From Nymphaea colorata (lineage: Eukaryota; Streptophyta; Magnoliopsida; Nymphaeales; Nymphaeaceae), in contig NC_045141.1 of NCBI RefSeq assembly GCF_008831285.2, forward strand, positions 26,773,315 to 26,837,314: a DNA stretch of 64,000 nucleotides, read 5' to 3'. This document shows, piece after piece, positions 12,201-24,200 of this stretch. The position numbers and the translations under genes were made by a program. Each line of letters begins with the position of its first letter. The stretch's first letter is position 1. The notes below the pieces were generated by a model. It was not told the origin of the DNA and made no database searches. It saw only the letters and a program-made list of their open reading frames with translations.

Positions 12201-15200
12201 TTTTGGTAGATGACTACTCTCGTTTTGTTTGGTTATTTCCTCTCAAGTATAAGTCGGATGTGTTCAAACGATTTGTTGATTTCAAATCTATTGTTGAAAA
12301 TCAGTTACAAGAGAAAATTAAAATTCTCCAATCAGATAATGGAGGAGAATTTACCAGCACTCAATTCGAAAGTTTTCTGGTCGATCATGGTATTTTCCAT
12401 CGTTTTTCCTGCCCGTACACACCAGAACAAAATGGCTTAGTTGAAAGGAAACATAGGCATGTTGTGGAAATGGGACTTTGCATGCTTCACTGGTCTAAAA
12501 TGCCATATCATTTTTGGGTTGATGCTTTTCGAACAGCAGTTTTCATCATAAATCGCTTACCCAGAAAACATGGCAGCCAACAAACGCCATATGAAATCTT
12601 ATTCAAACATAGACCAGACTACTCTCTCTTCCGAATCTTTGGTTCTACATGTTATCCTGTGTTAACAGATTACAATAGACACAAGTTAGATCCCAAGACT
12701 AAAGCATGTGTTCTTATTGGATATGGTGTCAAGCATAAGGGGTATATGTGTTTTGATCCAAAAGAAAAGAAGACTTATATCAGTCGACATGTTTTCTTTG
12801 ATGAAAACAAATTTGGATTCCAAGGACTAGAAACTGCTAGCAGTCATAACCCTGCTGATATTAATCTGTGGCGACTTTCTCTGATCAACCTAAGCCACCA
12901 CCATCCTCACCTCCCACCTACCATCAACCAAGGTCCAAATCACCTTACTTCTATTCAATCAGACTTCACAAATGACACCTCTAGTCCATCTGAACCGACA
13001 TCCCAACATCAAGAACCCATCACTTCTTCAACTCCCTCACCACCATCTACGTCCCACTCCCCCCCCCACCGATCCATCACCTCCCCTATCCAATGACTCT
13101 ATACCTTCTATACCTCCCATGACAGCACCTTCTCACACACATCCCATGATAACCCGGTCAATGACTGGCCACCTAAAACCCAAACTTTTTGTCACCATCA
13201 AGTCACCAACCATCATCCATAGTCAAGAGCCTGTCAGTTATAAGGAAGCTTCTCAGTATGCAGAATGGCGTAGGGCAATGGATACCGAATTTCATGCTTT
13301 GCAGCAAAGTCAAACATGGGAACTAGTACCTCGGAAGGATCATTTTCATGTTATTGGATCCAAATGGGTTTACAAGCACAAATACCATCCAGACGGCACT
13401 ATTGCCCGATATAAAGCTCGGCTTGTGGCTAAAGGTTATCTTCAAGAAGCTGGAGTTGATTTTAATGAAACTTTTAGTCCGGTCATTAAACCCACATCTG
13501 TGCGCATGCTTCTCTCCTTAGCTGCTCAATTCAAATGGGACATCCGTCAGCTAGATTTTGATAATGCCTTCTTAAATGGCTTTCTAACTGAAGAGGTTTA
13601 TATGCTGCAGCCACAAGGTTATGAAGACCCAACCCACCCCACTCATGTGTGCCGTCTCGTAAAGGCTTTATATGGTCTCAAACAGGCACCACGCGCCTGG
13701 TACATGCGCCTTAGTAACTTCCTTCAACACCTAGGTTTTCATATCTCCACCTCGGATCCATCTCTATTCATTTCTCAAGGATGCAAAGCTTTTGTTCTCG
13801 TTTATGTCGACGACATACTAGTAACAGGCCCATCTAATGAGGTAATATTAAAGGTGATTCATGAGCTCAAACAACATTTTTCTATCAAAGATATGGGTCG
13901 CCTGTCATATTTTTTAGGACTTGAGGTCCACTATCTAAATGACTGCATTTACCTTAGTCAAAGGAATTATTTACTCAATATACTTAGACGCACTCATATG
14001 GAAAATGCAAAGGCGTCCACTACACCTATGAGTTCATCTCTTAAACTTCATAAAGAAGGACTCCCGTATGACAATGAAACTTTCTACCGCAGCATAGTTG
14101 GAGCACTTCAGTATGCATGCTTTACTAGGCCGGATCTTTCTTTTTCGGTCAATAAAGTCTGCCAATACATGCATCAGCCAACCCAAGATCACTGGAAAGC
14201 GGTCAAACGAATTCTTCGATATGTTCAAGGTACACTCAACTATGGCTTGTGTTTTAAATCAACCTCCCAACCGTTGACTCTCCAAGCCTATGCCGATGCC
14301 GATTGGGCAGGCTGTCTGGATGATCGGAAGTCGACTGGGGGATGTGTGCTATTCCTTGGAGGCAATGCCATCTCATGGTTCTCACGAAAACAACGAACTG
14401 TAGCATTATCCAGTACAGAGGCTGAATATAAGTCTCTAGCAGGAGGCGTTGCAGAATTACTCTGGAATCATTCTTTATTACAAGAATTTGGCTTCAAAAC
14501 AGACACAGCTCCCACACTTTGGTGCGATAATATTGGAGCCCTTTACTTGGCAACCAATCCTGTTTTTCATGCTCGCACAAAACATGTGGAAATCGACTTC
14601 CACTTTGTCAGAGACCATATAAGCAAAGGGCATATCAACGTTCAATTTCTTCGGTCCAATGAACAAATTGCAGATGGTTTAACAAAACCATTAAACGTTG
14701 CACTCCATGACCAATTCAGAACCAATTTGAACGTTTTAGATTACACGATCAAATTGAGGGGGCCTGTTAAGGATAATTATGCTAAGAATTATCCTTCAAC
14801 CGTTATAGATGAGACCCCAGCTTACGTTCAACAGCCAGCTTCTCCAATGCGCAATCACAGGGATACTAAATCTGCAGTTACATGAATATCCTCCATTTAC
14901 TATTTTATATTGTATATGGCAAGTGTATCTTAGCTATAACGTCTCTGGAAATGTAACGTTAACATGTGTCAATATAAATAGACACTCACCCCACACGTCA
15001 AGTGTGTGACAGTGAGGCTTTTTTCCATCTTTGCCTTTATCCTAATACGAATGATACAATCTTTCCCTTATAATGCTGGTCCTTTCCTTATCATCCCGCG
15101 GCGTAGCAAAACAATTCACCAAGGGGCAGTAAAACACCTGTAATAAAAGGCTCAGCTGGAAATTCCATTCATTGCACAGAGAAACATAAGCAAGTGCAAG

Positions 15201-18200
15201 CCATAAATGATCTAAGACAAGAAACCAATGGAGGACATCCTCCTCCTCAAAATTTAAAGCCCCCCAACTCTTACAGCAGAAAGGGAAAGCCAGTCTACTT
15301 TCTCAAGGGCCTGCGGACGAAGAGAAGACGATTTTCCACGCTCCAATCCCTTTATCATTTACCGCGATGCGGTAAAGCCCATTCCATCTCTCAAGAAAAG
15401 ACAATGTGCAAATATAAACGGAAACAAAGTTTGGCCATGGCGAAATGGTAAAAAGAGACGCGGGCGAACACCTTGAAATAAAAAGTCACCAACCATGGAA
15501 AATAAAGAGCAGTCGGATTCACAATTTACAACTACAACAGGACTCGTGGCCTATCCCTCCTCGTATATAAAGCTTGGAACAATTACCATCCATCGTAATA
15601 TACAACAGACATACACGAGGAAGCATTGGAACAAGGTAAACCTCTGGATCTAGTTACCAGGAGCGAGGAACAAAGTCCCCAACAAAAAGTGGACCGCTAA
15701 GTCCCCACCTAATTCATCAATGGTCAAGACAGGGAGAAACAGCGCAAGGACAACAGCAGAACGGAGGAGGGAAGGGGAGATGTCCTGAAGAGGTCGAAGC
15801 TTCTCTCTCTTTTCTTTTGTTCTCAGGGCTACAAGTAGAGTGTGTGTCGCACTAGTCAGAGTGTAAGCAGCGACATGGGATGATTACAAAACTTGCAAAG
15901 ATAAGCGAGAACCTGGGAAATAAGTAATCGGAGACTGTGAATGGGAAAACCCCCACAAAAATTTAGTAACTTACGGATGAACTTTTCCTTTGGAAATATG
16001 AGGCGCTGAATACCAGCCTAAAAATTATCTGAAGTTATGATTTTGAAGGTGGGATGAATTTCCATATAATAGTTCCTAGATTATCTAATGCTTTCACTTG
16101 TCGATATCTGCAGGGTTCGTAAGTATCGATTGCGGCAGCAATGAAGAAAGCTACGTGGATAATATCACTGGAATCACATACATGTCCGATTCGAACCTCA
16201 CCAGATTTGGGGAAATGAAGGCCGTTCACTCCGACTATATCGGTACAAGGCCGAAGCACCTCTGGCATCTTCGGACTTTTCCAAAAGGAAACAGAACTTG
16301 TTACACGCTGGAAAATGTCTCTCCTGGGTCCAAGTATTTACTTCGGACGTCCTTCTTATATGGGAATTTCGATGGGTTGAGTTCGTTCCCTCTGTTTGAC
16401 TTGTACCTGGAGAACACATTTGCTCAGACGGTAAATGCTTCGATTTCAATGTGGCGGACCTATGAGTTTATAGTGAAGGCAAAAAGGAGCTACCTCACAC
16501 TTTGCCTGTGCAAGACAAATGAGCATGACGACCCTTTCATATCAGCCATTGAGCTTCGCACCATGCCCGATGCCATTTATCATGTTGTTAATGCTACGCT
16601 GGCTCTCAAAAGGCTGTATCGAAACAATTTTGGAACACGGGATGGCAACTGGTACAGGTTAGTAGCGTTGTGGACTTTTGGTTGAATTGAGTAGCATCTC
16701 GTGTTATCTACGCATGATATCTAGCTTTTTAAAATTCTCCTGAAATATACGTACACGTGTGTGCTTTTAAAAATCTGAAACCAAGTTAGTTCAATTCTGA
16801 AATAACTTACCATTGTGTGTGTACATATATACACGTATGCACGTACAAAACAATTAAGAATAAGAAAAATTTTAAAATATTAAAATAAAAATGAAGAATG
16901 AATCATCCCTCACACCTTGGACTTAGCTGCTAAATTGAATCAATCAGCCAACAATCCGATTCGAATCAATCAATTGTGGCCCACCTTAATGAGAGCTATT
17001 GATTCTTTAATTCTTTTCATTCTTTATATGACGATTTACGCTTAAATAATTACAAAAGAATATGGAGGCTCAACCTCCACCAGGATACTTTCGGAAAGAC
17101 TGAAAGACTTAAAACATTACTATAGATGCTCGGTGCTATTTTTTGCCATAATATGGAATACGATCTAATGGGGGTTTACATATTATGAATCGTAATATTA
17201 AATTTTGAAGAGGTCTCCAACTGCTTGGAGGTGCATTACGCTGCTGGTAGGTTCACAAACGAACAAGTGGGTCTCTCTATTTTGATTTCATGTAAACTAC
17301 GTCTTTGCGTCTTAAATGGTTGAATTAAAGAAAACACCACTGATGCCAACCCAATCATACTTCCTTTCTTTCAATGGAGAGAGTGAATTCTCTCCAAAGT
17401 GGAGAAAGTTATTGCCCGTGACCGGACGTGCTATTATTCCCTCCAACCAAACTTAATGAAATAACCAAGCAGTCGTGTTTTTTCAAAATGCCGAAAACCC
17501 CCCTCAACAAGGCACTCTAGGGGTCCAACACAGTACCAACCAACATCCAAGACACCCTAAAAATAAAAAGTGTGAGATTTCTATTTTCAAATTATGGCAA
17601 AAAATTAGCCCTTCAGGTAAAGAACTTCTCTTGACTGCTTGACGGATTAATGCGCTTTTCATAGAAAAGGGGCCGCCCTCCCACCTGTAGTAGTCAAGAG
17701 AAGAGAGAAACAAACTTTTCATTTTCCTATTCATGTCTTGTCCTTATGAGAAAGAAGAAGACAAAGAAAAAAACAAACAAACTTTTCATTTTCCTATTCA
17801 TGTTGTATATATATGCTCATGTCTGTCTCTAAAGTATCTGATTTTGCATCCAGGTACCCGGATGATAAATTGGATCGCTTCTGGTGGTCCCCGTTGTCCA
17901 AGGATTTGGATCATATTAACACCACAGTGGATCTAAACTCACCAAGTCTCCACATCTCAGAATCTGTTTCTTCAACAGTTAGCCCATATGTTCCACCATC
18001 AGTCGTCATGCAGACTGCTGATATCGTTTCAGACCCCAAAATCGGAATACAATGGAGTTCAACAAGTATCCCACAAGACGCCTTCTTGTTTATGTGCATC
18101 CATTTTGCAGAACTGAAAAAACTAGAGCGCAACGAAACCAGAGAATTCACTATCACATTGGATGCTAAGCCATGGCATGAGGCCTTCAGTCCAATATATC

Positions 18201-21200
18201 AAACTGCCACAAGCATATGGTCTCCAGGCATCTACCAATCGCAGAACAACCTTGTGGAGTATACTCCGACCGAACGCTCTACACTTTCACCAATCGTCAA
18301 CGCGATGGAACTTTATACTGCTCTGCAGTTGTCTGGTTCTACAACCAAGGATGCTGATGGTTGGTGCAGTTTTTCCTATGAATCCAATTGCCTTCACCCT
18401 TTGTTTTTTTCCCCTTCATGAGAGAACAGGTTCTGGGCTCAAGCCTTTTGCATTAGCAATAATGCTAAAATATCTGCTGCCCTGTGTGCCCCTACCACTG
18501 TCACGGACATAAGAGTCGGTTTCTAGCTAATTGCGCAGCTGGTAAATTAAGGGAACATGGTGGATGAGTTCAAATTGAGAGGAAGAACATTAATGGCAAA
18601 ATTTTGGCGATTATTAAGGGGAAAACTTAAAAGAAGAACGAGAAACTAATGACTTTTTTGGAGTCTTCATAGTAATTAAAAGTTTGCCCACTTTTGTTTA
18701 TGCAGCCAGCTCTCTGGTGGATGTTAGGGACAAGTATCAGATCACTAAGGTCTGGACAGGGGATCCTTGTCTACCTCTAAATTACACATGGGAAGGTTTG
18801 GTTTGCAGCAATGACACTTCATCCCCAAGGGTTATCTCATTGTAAGCATGCCTACACTTGAATAGTTTCAGTTATGCAGAAAGCCATTGCTTATTTGACA
18901 AGTTGCTCAGATGGCATATATAACTTGTGCAGGGATTTATCAAACAGTGGATTAAATGGTGAAATCCCCAAAAGTTTAGCAGACCTTTCTGCCATTGTTA
19001 GCTTGTGAGTAAAGCAAATGCACTGCAGTTATTCCAGCTGTTTCCACATGACTTCTAACTGCAAAAGTTTTGTTGCCTGTTTTGCTCCTAGAAATTTGTC
19101 AGGCAACAATCTAACAGGCAATATACCCATCTTTCTTGCTACTGATCTACCACAACTCAGGATATTGTAAGTTTTCCTTTTTTTTTTCTCCAGCTTTTTT
19201 GGGGAACCATATTCTAATATAGTTTGATAGTTATTAATTCATCCATGTTGCCATCTTTATATAAAGAGATTTGTCAGGCAATTATCTCAGTGGTTGCGTA
19301 CCTGATGATCTTCTCAGCAAAAAGGAAAACGGAATCCTTACATTGAGGTTTGTTTCCGCAGAAACTCTGCAAATAGTTACTATTGTTGCAGAAAATTACA
19401 TTATAGTCTGCAAATAGTTACTGTTGTTGCAGAAAATTACATTATAGTCTCCATTGGTGCAGTTATAAATTTGGCATAACTGATTGTCCAGTTCTCCAAA
19501 TCAATCAGCTGGCTCGCGATTATGTGAGACGGATGACCTTGCATCTGAAGAATCAGATAAAGCCTTCAGGAAAACATTTATAGCAAGTAGTTTATCTGAG
19601 GACAAAGTATACGTTCCTGATCCAACTCCAACTGAGTGGATGCATCTCTTAGTTCCCAATATCACTTTCGCTAATGATTGACTAGCTATTGTTGGTCTCT
19701 GTCTTGCTTTCGTGCATCTTCCGTTTCTAAATTTTGAAGTAGTGTGCCAGTACAACAATCTGGTCATTTGACTCGTCTTGATCCCTAGACCTGTATCAAA
19801 GAACCCCTTTTACATTATCTAATTAAATATTGAGGGTCAAGATTGCAACTCAATTTCCGTTTACATGTGCAAGTATTCCAAAACCAAACTATTGTCCAAG
19901 GTCTTACAAATAAATTAATCAGATTATTTTTCTTCGTTTGTAGCGTTTCTGTAAATGGCAGCAGCTGTAATGCATCTATAAGAAAAAGCAAGATACAAGT
20001 AATTGGCGGAATAGCAGTTACTGCTGCGGTGCTAGTAGCGCTTGTGTTTTGGCTAGCTGCTTCTATGGTGACGAAGAGAAGAAAATCTCCAAGTAATTAT
20101 TGTATCTTGAGTTAGTACTATATGATTCTTCCTTTTGAGCAATTTTTTGTTGTATAATTTTAAGTTCCTCGAAAAGGGCTTCATGCAGTTTGTCACTAAG
20201 ATGTGTGTGTTAATGCTTATTTGTTTTTAATTACACTAGATAAGCTACCAAATGGTTGCCAGGCATTCGCTCATGAGGAAGTGATAAAGGCTACCGATAA
20301 TTTCAGTAGAAAAATTGGTGAAGGGGGTTATGGTCCTGTGTTCCATGGGCATCTACAGAGTGGACAAAATGTGGCTGTGAAGATACTTTCTAGTAAGTCA
20401 AGACAAGGATCTCAAGAATTCCAAACTGAGGTGGGTGAAGTATGTATTAACTTTTTACGATGTCCTTGTGAATTATAGAGCGAAAAATTAAGATCTGTAT
20501 ATTTTTTCTTCCAGGTGATTCTTCTTTCAAGGATTCACCACAAAAATCTGGTATCGTTGATTGGATACTGTGATGAGGCTGAAAATATGATCTTGATTTA
20601 CGAATACATTTCTAGAGGGAACCTCCGGGACATTTTATCAGGTACTTCTTATTCCAAATTTTATCAATCTCCAATATGTTTATGTGGAAGAGTTCCATTG
20701 TGCACCAAAGTTGTGAGCTAGTCTTGATTCCATGGAAACCGGGGTGCCCATAGAGGATTATGCTGTAGAACTACCATTTCCGGTAGGGAAGACGTACACT
20801 AAATCCAAATGGTCAGTTCATGATATTCTAGACTGGTTCCCCATGCATTTACAATTTGCTGCGAAGTCTTGTTTATAGGAACCCTATGGCACATATAAAT
20901 ACATATCATAACAAAATGTTTTCTCGTTTTAAACGGTGAAGTTTCTTTGGGGCTTAAAATGGTGAGTTTGAAAAAAAAAACAAAAAAAAAGGGGAAAAGT
21001 ACGGCATTTTTTCAAAAAATTTTAAAATCCTACGAATTAGTGACATCGTGTATGTTTTAAGTGACACATGTTGTGCCTTTTTTTTTTTTGCATTTATGGA
21101 ACGTTTCTTTCTTTCTTTTTCCTAATATTTTCATTATTTGTTGTTTTTCTTTCTTTTCAATATTTTTATGTTTAGCGTGAGAACTAAATATATAATTTTT

Positions 21201-24200
21201 ACTATATATCATTTTAGATTACATGCCCAACTTTGGACCCGTCCGATATGGTTTACCCAGCCGACACATTTGACAGCATTAGCGTCAGTTGCAGTGACCA
21301 GATTGGACACAAAGTTGGATTAAAACTCGGCTGAACAAGTCAAGTACATCGGCATGTATAAGTATGTTCAACATTTCATCAGAAGATGATTGCACTGCCA
21401 CCAGTCTTACAATCATTTTGAACATTTTCCTATCTAATAAAGAAAAGAACAGTAATTGTACTTCCATGCCCGACGACAAGACCTGTTAGACCAGAATGGC
21501 AGGTCGGCCATTGTCATACGATCAGGAGCATGTATGGGTACTGTAGTTTTTGTATTTATATGTTATTTATTGTAGAACATGTTTTTTCATGTCACATCTT
21601 GTAATCCTTCACATAATACTATGCCCTAATTTAGTTATTTTTTATTCTTTAACGTTCTATTATAAACAAACGTATCAAGTATTGGCTTTATGCTTGTTTC
21701 CGGATATCAATATGTTAAATATCTCCTAATTAAGCAAAAACTTGGTCCATCTGTAACAAACATGCCTTCATCAGAGAAAAAATATATAAAAAAAACTGCT
21801 ACTTACGCAAATTCCTCAGTGGAAATTTTCAGAAAACTTTAATGAATGGAATGGAAAATTATCAGTCGGTGATGTTTTTGCTAGTTCTTTTTTAAACATT
21901 TCTAACTGCAGAGGAAAAAGAATCAGGAATATAGTACTGTAGAGAAAACATCGAGCACTGGAAATTACATTTCTTCTTAAATATTCAGGCCGCTCGGAGG
22001 TGAGTTTGGATTGGAATCAGAGGCTTAAGGTGGCTTTCGGTGCTGCACAAGGTCAGTCCCTCTTAGCTGCGTATTTTGTCCCCCAACATGATTCTTCAGT
22101 ATCAAGCTTATTCTAAATTATGCTCGCAGGTCTTGATTACCTACATTCTGGTTGCAATCCTGGAATTATTCACAGGGATGTGAAGAGTGCCAATATACTC
22201 CTGAATGAGAAGCTTGAAGCTAAGATTGCAGATTTTGGCTTGTCCAAGACCGATTTTCAGGACGGTGTCACCCACGTATCCACCAAGGTTGTTGGTACTC
22301 CTGGATATTTGGATCCAGAGTGAGTTTGCTTCTTTACACCCTTCACCATCACATTAGTTATTGCAGTGTCTTTCTGGAGTGTTGTAAAATTTTATCATTA
22401 GTTGTAGCAAACCCGCTTGCGGATTAAAAACTAAGGCAATTAATCACTTAACAACGGCCTTTATAAATCTGAAACTCTTTTATAATCTTAGATATGAAAC
22501 TAAATTTTTGGAGTGTTACACTAGCACTTAAACATAGTTCGGTTGCTTTTGGTTAAATTTTGTAATATTTGTAGTTGAATGAGTTATGGTAATTTGAATT
22601 GGCTGGGCCACAAGACACAGAATCATCCTAAGCCTAAGCTCATAGCCATGAACCAAACAGGAAACCTGGTGAAGCTTAAATGTTATCCATTTGTCTTAGG
22701 TGGAGAAGATGAGTCCTGGAGTCGATTCTAGCATAATGTTGCCTTCATGTTCCAGCTGTCTAATTTTCCTGATATACCAAAACTGATTTTTCTGTGTGAC
22801 AGATATTACTCGACAAATCGTCTTAATGAAAAGAGTGATGTCTTCAGCTTCGGGATTGTTCTTCTTGAGCTGATATGTGGGTTGCAGCCAATTATTATTG
22901 AACCATCAGGAGAAAGGGTTCATATTGTTAATTGGGTATGGATGCTTTCTGAAATAATCACACACTTCAATAATTTGGAAATCATTTTCAATTGTTTATC
23001 TGCAATATATATCTCTTGTTTTATTCTCTTGCAAAAAGTCTACATTGTCGACGTGGTACTAGTCCATATCGAATAACATTCTCTTTGGTCCTTCGAAGAC
23101 TCTGGAGTTTCATCATCTTATATAGAATTGTCTTTGATGAGATTCATTAGTCATCCTTTAGGCAACATTTGGTTTTGAATATAGTTTTTCATTCCGAGAT
23201 GGAAGGCTTATCTACAGAGAAATTTAAGAATGCCTTGCACTAAGTGACATAATAAAATATCCTCCCAAGAATATGCAGAAGGTTAATGCACCTATTATTG
23301 CAGTAAAAAAATTTTCGTTAAAAAGCTCACATTTTTTTCACCTTAGTTCCTCCGCTCATGTCCTACCAAACACAATGTTCACCATTTATTTTCACAGTTC
23401 TTTCTATGTCCAGGTTCTTGGTTCGACAATTGATATCCTCGAACCATATATCCCCTGTATTTGTGCAGAGCATTCAAAATAACTTGTTTTATGAACAGAT
23501 GCTTGTCGGCCTCTTCATTGAAGTCCAGATGACATCGGAAAGGAATCCCAAGAGAATTTTTGGATTTGAAAACCCAATTTCTAGTCAATTGCTTGTCATA
23601 TGCTATAGAAAACATAGAGACTTCATTTCACATACTCTATCTAGTCTTGTGTACCCTGTCAATGTATTTGCATTTTGGAAAATGTCTAAATACAAAAAAC
23701 AGTGACCAGACTCAGCAGGTGGCTATTAAGGAACCTGAAGAATGTCTTAATATTGGCATGGTACTGCTATGTCATAATATTGCCATGGTGCTGCCATATA
23801 TATATGGAGATATAAATTTGATATAGCAGTGAACACTTAATGGTCAGAGCTAGCTTTATTATGTTGTCGTATTTGGAAAATACTCATTTATTTCGATCAT
23901 TTGCAAATTTCAGTTCTTGAGTACTAAGAGATAAACATCCCTTAAGACCCGTTAGGACAATGCTAAGACCATGTGAAAGACCTAGTCTTCTGTCTAGTTT
24001 AAAGAGGACACTTTGACACATGCGAACTTGTAAAATTGGTCTAGGATTCACATGGTTTGAAGCGCCAACCAAACAGGCCACTTAGGTTCAAAAGCATCGG
24101 TGTACAATTTGAACGATCAAAATATCACTTTTATGATTAAATTTGTCTGTTTTCATATTTGGTAATTTTGCATGCTTGTGTGTTGTTGAAAGATCAGCTT

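Larger units (their letters stand above)
9599..15047 (+). mobile_element. Ty1/copia LTR retrotransposon, 5449 bp, nearly complete
   Basis: Two 283-bp direct LTRs (9599-9881 and 14765-15047) begin TGTTAAGG and end CCTAATA. They enclose a primer-binding site, a gag-pol frame in the order gag, protease, integrase, reverse transcriptase, RNase H, and a polypurine tract. Integrase ahead of reverse transcriptase defines the copia superfamily. The CGAAT target duplication is intact on both sides. The LTRs differ at only three neighbouring positions that I can see, so the insertion is recent. It lies in sense orientation in intron 1 of gene B. The coding frame is broken once, at a nine-C tract (13059-13067). 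No envelope-like gene is present. Lineage within copia was not resolved. Confidence 0.96.

Noticed and set aside
10939-14228. Short ORFs on both strands inside the copia element
   Set aside because: Other-frame shadows of the gag-pol coding sequence.
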